From NCBI GenBank assembly GCA_023807065.1, contig JAJJLU010003761.1:1-33046 (forward strand): 33,046 nucleotides of DNA. The letters run 5' to 3'. Position numbers and translations under genes: made by a program. The notes under the pieces were generated by a model, which worked only from the letters and a program-made list of their open reading frames with translations, was not told the DNA's origin and ran no database searches. Position 1 is the first letter of the stretch, and each line of letters starts with the position of its first letter. Below, one piece after another: positions 8,887 through 17,940 of the stretch. This stretch comes from Isotricha intestinalis (Eukaryota; Ciliophora; Litostomatea; Vestibuliferida; Isotrichidae).

Positions 8887-10695
8887 ATGGGAAATTTTGA
8901 ATCATTCTCAGAATATAATAAACAATTTGTTTACTTACAACATTTTTTAAAATGTAGAGAATGTCAAAAAATACCTTTAATAACTCCATTTTTAAAAAAT
9001 AATCATATTAACTTACAATTAAAATGTAAATGTGGAATAAAAAAAATGACATCAGAAAAATTTTTAGAAAATACAAGAACAACAAAAATGAATTCAAAAA
9101 TTCCAATTTGTTTCAGGGAAAAATTTCATAAATTAAATAAAGATGAAAATAAAAAATATAAAGGAACTTTATTTTGTATTGAATGTCAAAAATGGTTATG
9201 TAATTCTTGTTATAATGAACATAATGAATATGTTGATAATCATCATTTTAGTTCTTGTGAAATTATTATGAATGTTAAATGCCAAAATCATATTAAAGAA
9301 AAATCAAAATATTATTGTGAAAATTGTAGTGAAAAAATATGTAAATTATGTATTGAAAATCATAAGAAAAAAAATCATAATATTATCAAATTAAAAGATA
9401 TTATTCCTAACGATAATTTTACTGAAATTTTAAAAGAATTTCAAAATGTTGTTAAAGAATTTAAACAAAATAATTTTATTTCAAAACAAAAAATTGTAAA
9501 TCAATTAAATGATGAAATAACAAATTTAAAAAAAGCAATAAATAAAATAGAAGCATCATATAAAAAAAATTATATGATAAATTATGAATTATCAAAATTA
9601 ATTGAAAATATAATACAAAATTATAGATTATCAATGATAATTCCAGATTATAATAATATAATGAATTTTATAAACAACACTAAATATTCTCCTTCATTGA
9701 ATTTTAATGGTTATGATCCTAATTCAATAGATAATAGTATAAATAATTTAATATTATTTTACAATTCAAATTACATAATATCATTAAAAGAAAAAAATTT
9801 TTCTTTAAATAAATTAGAACAAATAACAACAATAAATGAAATAAAGCATGATATAAATTCTTTAATAATAATGAAAGATAATAGATTAGCAGCAGCAGAA
9901 GAGAAAGTGATTAAAATATTTGAAATAAGTGAAAATTTGAATTATAAATATGATATAAAAATAGAAGGTCACACAGCAAATGTTCACTATTTATATAATA
10001 TGAAAGAAGGAAAGCTTTTATCATCAAGTGCAGATAAAACAATAAAAATATGGATTTTATCAAAAAATTCATATACATGTGAAATAACATTAGAAGGACA
10101 TTATAAATGGGTATTTAATGTTATTCAATTAAATAATAATAATATAGCTTCATGTTCATTGGATAATACAATTAAAATTTGGAGTGGAAATTTTCCTTAT
10201 TCAAATATTAAAACTTTAACTGGACATACACATGGTGTTACTTGTATTATTCAAATTAAAGATGGAAGAATTGTTTCTGGTTCTAATGATGATTCTATTA
10301 GATTTTGGAATATGAGTACTTATGAATGTATAGAAAATCAAACTATTTATGATGTTATTTGTTGTAAAATGGATTCTATCACTCAAGTTGATGACTTTAG
10401 ATTATTTGTTGGTGGATGGAAATTTTTAACTGTTATTAATATTCAAACTTATCAAATTATGACAAAAATCGAAATTCATAATGATGAAATTAATGCTGTT
10501 TTATTTTTAGATAATGGGACTTTAATTAGTGGAAGTAATAATGGTTATATAAAACAAATTGATGTTTATAATTTTAAAAATGATAATTATGGAGAAATTA
10601 AAACCAGGGATAATATTAATTGTATTAGGAAATATAAAGATAATTGTATTATTTGCGGAGGAAAAGGGATTAAAATTTATCAATTGAAAGAATAA
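8887..10695 (+). CDS. B-box zinc finger / coiled coil / WD40 protein
   Basis: This 602-residue protein begins MGNFES, a good N-myristoylation context (Gly2, Ser6). A first zinc pattern is C23-x2-C26 ... C47-x-C49. Next is a B-box-like cluster (C97, C100, C105, C108, H112, H119), then a classic B-box: C132-x2-H135 ... C144-x2-C147-x4-C152-x2-C155-x3-H159-x4-H164. A helical segment follows (about 175-255). From about 310 to the end there is a WD40 propeller with clear repeats such as IEGHTANVHYLY...DKTIKIW and LTGHTHGVTCII...DDSIRFW. The layout resembles TRIM proteins without a RING, with a propeller as the binding domain, so a membrane-tethered scaffold is likely. It is in tandem with the SCC3-like gene, 98 bp downstream. 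Its N-terminus resembles that of the B-box/MORN protein at 27.1-30.0 kb. Confidence 0.88.
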   Translation: MGNFESFSEYNKQFVYLQHFLKCRECQKIPLITPFLKNNHINLQLKCKCGIKKMTSEKFLENTRTTKMNSKIPICFREKFHKLNKDENKKYKGTLFCIECQKWLCNSCYNEHNEYVDNHHFSSCEIIMNVKCQNHIKEKSKYYCENCSEKICKLCIENHKKKNHNIIKLKDIIPNDNFTEILKEFQNVVKEFKQNNFISKQKIVNQLNDEITNLKKAINKIEASYKKNYMINYELSKLIENIIQNYRLSMIIPDYNNIMNFINNTKYSPSLNFNGYDPNSIDNSINNLILFYNSNYIISLKEKNFSLNKLEQITTINEIKHDINSLIIMKDNRLAAAEEKVIKIFEISENLNYKYDIKIEGHTANVHYLYNMKEGKLLSSSADKTIKIWILSKNSYTCEITLEGHYKWVFNVIQLNNNNIASCSLDNTIKIWSGNFPYSNIKTLTGHTHGVTCIIQIKDGRIVSGSNDDSIRFWNMSTYECIENQTIYDVICCKMDSITQVDDFRLFVGGWKFLTVINIQTYQIMTKIEIHNDEINAVLFLDNGTLISGSNNGYIKQIDVYNFKNDNYGEIKTRDNINCIRKYKDNCIICGGKGIKIYQLKE

Positions 10696-10946
10696 TCTTC
10701 TTTGTTTCTTTGAAATATTTTTATATTTTATTTATTAAACAATAAATTATTAGTTTATCATATAGATTTTAAAAAATTAATTTATTTCATAAATTTGACA
10801 TATTATAAAATCTTATATTATGAAAAACTCAGAAATAATTAATAACAGAATATTAATATTGTAATAAAAATAATATAAATAAAAAAATAAAAATAATAAA
10901 ACATTTTAAATTTTAAAATTTATTGTTTCAAAAAATAAAAATTAAT

Positions 10947-11228
10947 TTATTGATCATAGCATCTATGACTCATGCATTTTCTTCCTTTTTTACAATGATG
11001 GAACCAATCACATTTATTCCCTTCTTTTTTAGATTTATCCCAACCAAGTTGATTATCTTTTGTTCCTTTTAATGAACATCTATAATCTTTACATTGATTT
11101 TTTCCACAACAATATGATGTAAAATCACAATCTCCTCCATATTGAATACATTTTGTTTGGGATTTAAGTGCTTTGGAATATGCTATTGTAAAAAGAACCA
11201 ACGATAAAATTAAAAAAATGTTTTTCAT
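10947..11228 (-). CDS. Small secreted cysteine-rich protein, cystine-knot-like
   Basis: This 93-residue protein starts with a clear signal peptide: MKN, a hydrophobic run at about 4-16, then small residues near A16-A20. The mature part has ten cysteines in two groups. The first group (C27, C34, C40, C41, C46, C51) has spacing C-x6-C-x5-CC-x4-C-x4-C, the pattern of inhibitor cystine knots. The second (C73, C79, C85, C90) has spacing x5, x5, x4 and follows a short linker with EGNKC. The double layout is also reminiscent of colipase/Dickkopf-like folds. It should be a stable disulfide-bonded extracellular or vacuolar protein. I do not recognise the family and do not assign a function; knots serve as inhibitors, ligands or defence proteins. 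It sits 108 bp upstream of a membrane-protein gene's stop, on the same strand. Confidence 0.8.
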   Translation of the reverse strand: MKNIFLILSLVLFTIAYSKALKSQTKCIQYGGDCDFTSYCCGKNQCKDYRCSLKGTKDNQLGWDKSKKEGNKCDWFHHCKKGRKCMSHRCYDQ

Positions 11229-11336
11229 TTTTTTTTTATTTTTTTTTTGAAATTTTTAATATTCGTTTTTTTTTATTTTGTGATATTAATTTAAAAATAT
11301 TTTATTAATTATATAAACATTAATTAAACTTATATT

Positions 11337-13121
11337 TTAACTTTCATTTAAAAGTGTTTGATAATTTCTGGAAGGACCAAAATAACACCATATAATAAGT
11401 AAAATAATACAAATAATAATTAAAATACTTAAAAGAATAATAGGAAGTATATATTTTATTTTATTAAAAGTTTCTAAAACTCTTATTTTATAATAAATAG
11501 TTTGATAACAAATAGGAATAGTATCATCAACATTATTAATTAATTGATTAATTGAATTTTGGCAATTTTCAGTTTCATGTAAAAATAACATAATAAAATC
11601 TCCTTTTTCTTTAAAATAACATTTTATACTTTGATTAAAAAAAATAAAATTTTCTCCTTTATAAATTATTTCATTTGCTAAAATTGCAGGATAAATTTTA
11701 TTATTAGTTCCATTATAATAAGGAACTAATAAAGGATAATTTGCATTTACTAATTTAAATGTATATGATGATACTTTATATATATTTAATATTCCTCTTC
11801 TTATTATATGTATATTTGTTGTTGATGAATCTAAGAAAAAAGAAAAAAAATCATCTATTGTTATAAATGATGTTATTGCACTTTTATCTACTTTTTTTTT
11901 TGTAAATACTTTATTTATAATTAAATCTGTTTTTGAATTTAAATAAAATTCTATGAAAAATTCTTTTATTTCAGAATTTTCAAAAGTAACACCTAGAAAT
12001 TTTTTTCCATTAAATGGATTTATAAAAATATCTAATTGACTCATAGATTTATGATAATAACTTTGAATAATTGAATAATTTGTTAAATTATAAATAATTA
12101 ATCCATAATTATTTTTAACAGAATATAATGTGTCATCAATAAAATCAAAAGATGTATAATTACCAAAATCAGAATCAATATTTCTTAAATAAGATAAGTT
12201 TTTGTTAAAAATTTGCATTCCATTATTTTCACTACTAATAATTAAATTATCATCATTTAAAAATTTCACATGATAAATGTTAATAATTTCAGTTAATGAA
12301 GAAGAATAATAAATTAAATTTAAAGAAGAATCATAATATAATATTTCATTTAAATCCTTTCTTTCAATAATATTAATTTCAAAAAATAAAATAGATAAAT
12401 TTTGTAATTGAGTTAATAAAAAATAATCACTAGAGTTTTTTAATAAAAATATATTTTTAACATAATTTGAAAATAATAAATTTTCACCTTCATTAATTGT
12501 TCCATTTATAGTATAAGAATCAATTAATTTATCATTATCAACATAATTTCCAATACAATAAATTTTTCCTTCACTTAATCCAAAAATTAAAGAATATATA
12601 TTAACAATTTTTATATATTTATGACTTGTTTTTTCAGAAGAAATTGAAGAAAAATAGTAAGAATAAAAATTATTTGAACAATTTAAAATATTTTTAAAAG
12701 AATTTTCAGTAATTGAATATGAAGTTAAATTAAAATGAGGATAAATTTGATAACCTTTTGAAAAATAATTTATTGTATATTCACCTTCTCTATAAATTTT
12801 ATTTTTACTTTGAATATTAATTATATTAATTAAATCATTATTTTCTAAACCAACTAAACCTATCATTTTTTGTTGTCCTGTTAAAATTTCTCCTGTTCCG
12901 TATAAAGGATTAAAATCAAAATTTTCATTTATATTTACATTTCCTAAATCAGTTTCTAATCTTTGAATTAGTGGTTTTGTTGAATAATTTTTATTAAAGT
13001 TATTATATAATGATAATAATTCATCAGAAAAATCCTCTTTTTTATTCATTCTTATTTCTTCGAAATCTATGTCATAAGATAATATTAATTTAAATAAAAT
13101 TATCAAATTATATAATATCAT
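11337..13121 (-). CDS. Type I membrane protein with large extracellular domain, unknown
   Basis: This 594-residue protein has a hydrophobic start that serves as a signal peptide (about 1-15). An ectodomain of about 540 residues follows, rich in N, Y, S and beta-type segments with many potential N-glycosylation sites (N-x-S/T). Near the end there is one transmembrane helix (about 560-583, ILPIILLSILIIICIILLII). The tail is short and ends GPSRNYQTLLNES. YQTL fits a YxxPhi endosomal sorting signal. Repeated short segments with D/N turns between strands (DDTLYSVKNNYGLIIYNL, DDNLIISSENNGMQIF) suggest a beta-propeller, but I cannot assign a family. It is likely a surface or endolysosomal receptor. 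It is divergent to the GH13 gene. Confidence 0.8.
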   Translation of the reverse strand: MILYNLIILFKLILSYDIDFEEIRMNKKEDFSDELLSLYNNFNKNYSTKPLIQRLETDLGNVNINENFDFNPLYGTGEILTGQQKMIGLVGLENNDLINIINIQSKNKIYREGEYTINYFSKGYQIYPHFNLTSYSITENSFKNILNCSNNFYSYYFSSISSEKTSHKYIKIVNIYSLIFGLSEGKIYCIGNYVDNDKLIDSYTINGTINEGENLLFSNYVKNIFLLKNSSDYFLLTQLQNLSILFFEINIIERKDLNEILYYDSSLNLIYYSSSLTEIINIYHVKFLNDDNLIISSENNGMQIFNKNLSYLRNIDSDFGNYTSFDFIDDTLYSVKNNYGLIIYNLTNYSIIQSYYHKSMSQLDIFINPFNGKKFLGVTFENSEIKEFFIEFYLNSKTDLIINKVFTKKKVDKSAITSFITIDDFFSFFLDSSTTNIHIIRRGILNIYKVSSYTFKLVNANYPLLVPYYNGTNNKIYPAILANEIIYKGENFIFFNQSIKCYFKEKGDFIMLFLHETENCQNSINQLINNVDDTIPICYQTIYYKIRVLETFNKIKYILPIILLSILIIICIILLIIWCYFGPSRNYQTLLNES

Positions 13122-13620
13122 TTTTCTAAATATTTAGTTTAGAAATTTATTTATCATCTAATTTATATTATATATAATTCAAAAAAAAATATTAAATTAA
13201 TAATTTGAATTTATTGTAAAAATAAATAACTTTATAATATAATATTTATTCTCGTATAAGTATTATATTATAGAGAGAAATCATTAATAGTTTTTATAAA
13301 TATGTATGATTGAAATGAGATTTTATTAATGATGTATTTTAATTATATTTATTCATATTATATTCAGAAATTGTAAGATGAAATTAACATATAAAGAATT
13401 AAATATTAAGCATTATTAAATAAAATATTAAATAATTATTAATAAATAATATATTAATTTATATTTACTTAATTATATATTTTTCTTTTAATGTACCTAA
13501 AATTAATATAAACATTACTTTTGTAAAATCATATAAATACTTCAAAAAATATTTAAATAAAAAAATAAAAATACTGAATTTTCAATTATAAAACAGGATT
13601 TAAAAATAAATAAAAACAAA
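13122..13620. promoter_or_regulatory. Divergent intergenic region
   Basis: This 499-bp gap lies between the starts of the type I membrane protein gene (minus) and the GH13 gene (plus), so it should hold both promoters. It is nearly all A and T, with a few G-bearing patches at 13250-13400. I see no open frame, RNA gene, repeat array or recognisable promoter motif. Confidence 0.45.
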
Positions 13621-15207
13621 ATGAATGTAGAAGAAGAAGAAAGAAAAAAATTACAGAATCTTGAAAATGAAGAAAAGGAAGAAGAAATAAAAACAGATTT
13701 CACTTGGTTTAAAAATGCAAGAATTTATCAAATATTCATAGATAGATATGCAGGAATAAAGGAAAATTATAATGAAGAAGAATTAAAAACAAGTTTTTTA
13801 TATGGAAATATTAAAGCCTTACTTAATAAATTAGATTATATTGCATCAATGAATTTTAATGTAATTTGGTTAAGTCCTTTCTTTTGTAATCAACCAAATG
13901 GTTATCATGGTTATCATCCTATTAATTTTAATCATGTTGATCCTAGATTTGCTTATGGTGAACATCCAATTGATAATGAAACAGGAAATCCTTTTGATCC
14001 TCAAGATTTTGATTTAATTACTAGTTCTGATAAAATGCTTATTGAATTCATTCAAAAATGTCATGAAAAAAATTTCAAAGTTATGATGGATTTAGTACCT
14101 AACCATGTTCATGAAACACATCCTTTCTTCATTGATGCTAAAAATAATAAAGAATCTAAATACAGAAAATGGTTTTATTTTGTTGAAGATATGACAGAAG
14201 AAGAAAAAAAGGAATTATTCCCAACAGACGAGCAATTAAATCCACCAGAACCAGAACCACAAAATTCAGAAGAAAAAGATAAAAATCAACCAATTCCACA
14301 AGCAGAAGAATCAAAAGAAGAAAATAAATCTAATGAAAATCCCAATGTAGAAAATCCACCTCCTGAAGTTAATGAAGGAATAAATGATCCTAATCAACCC
14401 AAAGAAGAAGAATCTCCAAAAGAAGAAGAATCATTACCTCCAGAGAAACATTATTGTTTACCATACTTAGCATTTTTCCATTTAGGTGAATTACCCAAAT
14501 TAAATTTAGATACTCGTGAATGTGGTGATTACATGATAAACATAGTAAGGAAGTATTTAAAATTTGGTATTGATGCTGTGAGAGTAGATCATGCTCCAGG
14601 ACCATCATTAAATTTCTTAAAAAGAATGACAAGAGAAATTCACAAAGAATTTCCAACAGTTCCTTTCATTGGAGAAGTTCCTCCTGTAGGAATGTTCCAA
14701 GTAGCAGAAACAATAAAAGGAATTTCTTTAGAAAAATTAAGGAAAGTTAATCAACAAAGTTTAGATATTGTTCCATTCATTGATGATATATTTAATGATT
14801 ATGAAGGTGTTTTAGATGGTCTTCTTGATTTTACTTTCAAATATATTATTGATTGTCATATTTGGGGTTATATACAAAAAGAAGAAGATACTATTCAAAA
14901 TATTAAAGAACATTATGAAAGATTTAAAGATAGTAAATTAATTCTTACTAAATTTTTGGATTCTCATGATGAAAATCGTTTTCTTTTCACTTGTAATCAA
15001 AATAGAAATCTTATGAAAAGAATGGTTGATATTTTATTTATGCATTTTGAAGGAAGAGATGATCCTCTTGTTGTTTATTATGGAACTGAAGATTTTATGA
15101 CTCAATATAAGAATAAAGATGATGAGCCTTTTGGAGATGCTTTTTCTAGACAACCTATGAATTTTGAATTTGAATGGTTGAAAAAACATTTTGATAAGAA
15201 AAAATAA
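13621..15207 (+). CDS. Cytosolic GH13 alpha-amylase-family glycoside hydrolase
   Basis: This 528-residue TIM-barrel enzyme belongs to the alpha-amylase family. It starts with an acidic leader (1-27) and then NARIYQIFIDRYAG. Conserved regions are visible: YHGYHPINF near 100, region I DLVPNH (D157-H162), region II GIDAVRVDHAPG with nucleophile D323, region III FIGEVPP with acid/base E352, and region IV FLDSHDENRF with D450. The catalytic triad is therefore complete. There is no signal peptide, so it should act on internal alpha-glucan such as glycogen or starch, or on imported maltodextrin. An insert at about 198-280, rich in P, E and N, lies in the B-domain region and is probably disordered. 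The protein ends soon after region IV, so the usual C-terminal beta domain is missing or very short. Substrate specificity cannot be told. Confidence 0.9.
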   Translation: MNVEEEERKKLQNLENEEKEEEIKTDFTWFKNARIYQIFIDRYAGIKENYNEEELKTSFLYGNIKALLNKLDYIASMNFNVIWLSPFFCNQPNGYHGYHPINFNHVDPRFAYGEHPIDNETGNPFDPQDFDLITSSDKMLIEFIQKCHEKNFKVMMDLVPNHVHETHPFFIDAKNNKESKYRKWFYFVEDMTEEEKKELFPTDEQLNPPEPEPQNSEEKDKNQPIPQAEESKEENKSNENPNVENPPPEVNEGINDPNQPKEEESPKEEESLPPEKHYCLPYLAFFHLGELPKLNLDTRECGDYMINIVRKYLKFGIDAVRVDHAPGPSLNFLKRMTREIHKEFPTVPFIGEVPPVGMFQVAETIKGISLEKLRKVNQQSLDIVPFIDDIFNDYEGVLDGLLDFTFKYIIDCHIWGYIQKEEDTIQNIKEHYERFKDSKLILTKFLDSHDENRFLFTCNQNRNLMKRMVDILFMHFEGRDDPLVVYYGTEDFMTQYKNKDDEPFGDAFSRQPMNFEFEWLKKHFDKKK

Positions 15208-15436
15208 AGAATATGAGTTTTATGATTTTTAACATTTTTTATTAAAGTTAAATTAAATTTATATTATTTAAACATAAAAAAACTAATTAATAATTAACAA
15301 AATAATTTATAATTGTTAAATGTACAATTATTATACTTCATAAAATAATTATATATAATGAATAAAAAGATTAAAGAGTTTAAAAATGAATTGCTATTAT
15401 TTGATTAATATTATTTAAAAAAAATAATATAATCTT

Positions 15437-17657
15437 ATGGGAGGATATTTATCAGATAATAAAGAAAAAAAAAAAGAAATTATTCTTCCCGATTTTTTTT
15501 GTGAAAATGAAGAATATCTAAATGATAATCCTTCTTTAATAAGTTTAGGAATAAATATAGGTTCATCAAAAACAGTTTATTCAATTTTTTCAAAACAAAA
15601 TGAAAAATACATGATTAATGTTCTTTTAATGAATAATTCAAAAAGAATTATTCCTTCAGTAATATGTTATAAAAAGGAAAATACTTTATTTGGTGATGAT
15701 TGTACAAATTATTTACAAAAAAATTTAAATACTTCTTTTAATAATTTATCTAGATTAATTGGTTTTAATAAAGAAGATAATCTATTTAAAGAAGAATTAA
15801 ATTATATGTTTAATAAAGAAGATAATCTAAAATTTCAATATTACAATGAAAAGAATAAAATAGAAATAGAAACATTAGATTATGAAGTTATAATAGCAGA
15901 TTATTTAAGTTTAATTAATGAATATTATTTTCAAACTCAAAAAATTGAATATGATATTACTTGTATAAGTGTTCCTGATTTTTATACTCCAATTCAAAAA
16001 CAAAAATTAAATTTAATATGTGAAGGAATAGGAATGAAAAATATAAATATATATAATGAATCATCTGCAATTTTATGGATATACTAAATATAATAATTTA
16101 TTCTACAACAACCAAAAAGAAATAAATGTTTTATTTATTGATATTGGTCATTCAAAAACTTCTTTTATTTTATCTAATTTTAAATATGATGAATTTAAAG
16201 TTGTATATGTTTTAAATGTTCCTTTAATTGGAGGAAGAAATATTGATTTATTATTATATGATTATTGTATATCACAATTAAAAAAAAACATAAATGAAGA
16301 AATGAAATTTAAATTAATAAAAGAAATTAATAAAAAGAAAAAAGATTTTGTAATTAATAATGAAATTCAAATAGTAATTGAAAATGAATCTATAATAATT
16401 AAAAAAGAAACATTTAAAAAAATAATAAAAAATTTAACTGATCAATTAGAAAAAGAATTTGATAAAATTCAATCATATTTAAAACAAAATGAAATTACGT
16501 TTAAATCAATAGAAATAATAGGTGAAATAATGAGAATTCCAATTTTTCAAGAAATTATTCAAAAAAAAAATTATAAAATATCAAAAACTATTTTAATAGA
16601 TGAATGTTTAAGTGCAGGAGCTGCTTTACTTGGTTATTTTTATAATAATAGTTTTCCATTTGATTTAAAAAATTTTTATCATTTTAATAATTATAATATT
16701 TCCATCGAAATTTCAAATCAAAATGATAAATTTAAATCAGAAGAAATTATTTTTCCTAAAGGAACTATTAATAATGAAAAACCAAATATTCTTTTTAATA
16801 AAATTATTGATGATAAGTATTTCAATTTGGAAATATTTTATGAATGTGAAAAAAAAAAAGAAACTTTTTATGGTTTTAAAAATTTAAAAAGAAATATAAA
16901 AAATTATAAAATTGAAGAAATAAAAATAAATTATCAAACACTTGAAAATTTTTTATATTGGAAAATAAAAGAAGATTTTAAATCTAAATTTAATGAAAAT
17001 CAATTATTAGAAGAAGAAAAAAAAATATTAAATATAAAAAAACATATTAAAAACCAAAAAGATAAAAATAATAAATATAAAATAGATAAAAACTTAATTT
17101 TTCAGAATATATATGAATTAAAAGATAATATAAAAGACAATAAAGAAGAAAAAATAAAAGAAGATGTTGAAAATATTGATACTATTTTTAGAAAAAATTA
17201 TGATTTTGAAAAGTTAAATAATATGATAAATAATGTTTATAAAAATTTATATGACAATAAATATAAGCAATTAATAAATTTAAAAGAAAGCATAAATATA
17301 AATGTCCATAAAGCAAACATTAAAAGATTAAATAATTTACAAATAGATTATATTGATAAATATAAAAAAATTATTTTACAAGAAAAAGAAATTAATATGT
17401 TTATTGAGAGAGAAAAAAATTATGAAATAAACGAGCAAATAAATGAAGATTTGGAAAAAATATACGAACCATTGAAAAAAATAATTAATGATAATGATAA
17501 AAATATGTCTTTGAAGTGTGAGGAGAATAAGATAAAACAAAAATATGAACAATTTAAAAAAGAAAAAGAATTAAAAAAAAAAAAAGGATATTTAGAAGAA
17601 ATAAAAAAAGCATTGAGCCCAAAAAAGAAAAAAATAACTCTTATCTTTGATAGTTAG
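15437..17657 (+). pseudogene. Hsp110/Hsp70-like chaperone, reading frame broken
   Basis: Two overlapping frames make one Hsp110-like protein. Frame one (15437-16087) gives 216 residues: a start MGGYLS suited to myristoylation, the phosphate-1 loop GINIGSSKT at about residue 38, and SVPDFYTPIQKQKL, ending at NESSAI before running into a TAA. Frame two, open from 16047 to 17657, continues with YGYTKYN, the Hsp110 hallmark FIDIGHSKTSF, LIGGRNID, EIIGEIMRIP and a long charged helical C-terminus. A +1 shift inside 16047-16084 joins them. Compared with the family's NETTA..ALAYG a few residues are missing there, so a small deletion is the simplest cause. GINIG replaces the usual GIDLG, changing a nucleotide-site Asp to Asn. 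It may be a pseudogene, a sequencing error or programmed frameshifting; no intron borders are visible. The stop is TAG, the only one in the window. Confidence 0.75.
15764..15829 (+). repeat. Short in-frame direct repeat, two 21-bp copies
   Basis: A 21-bp unit occurs at 15764-15784 and again at 15809-15829, exactly 45 bp (15 codons) apart. Both copies encode the start FNKEDNL within the Hsp110-like gene. It looks like a recent in-frame duplication of 15 codons, or convergence in low-complexity sequence. Confidence 0.7.
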
Positions 17658-17940
17658 AAAAGAATAATTTATAAATTAAAAAGAAATAATCTGTAAAATA
17701 TTTTTACTAATCATTTAAAGAAAATAAATATAAGAATCAGAAATTAAAAAGAAAATTATAAATAAAAAAAAAAAAATAAATTTTTATATCAATTTAAAAT
17801 TAAATAACTTTTAGTTTAAATCACGAATAAGTTTATTTTTCATATATATTTTTTTCTAAGAATAAAATTTTTTATTTTCAAATAATAATATAATGAAGAA
17901 TTATAAAAAATAATATTATAAATATTTTAAATAAATTTAA

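Noticed and set aside
16056..17657. A separate gene starting at the ATG at 16056.
   Set aside because: The sequence on both sides of 16056-16087 matches one Hsp110-like protein in order; the ATG lies inside the conserved loop in the second frame, so it is a broken gene rather than two genes.
15208..17940. A spliceosomal intron as the cause of the Hsp110-like frame break.
   Set aside because: There is no GT near the end of the first frame nor a fitting AG before the second, and the two frames overlap rather than being separated.
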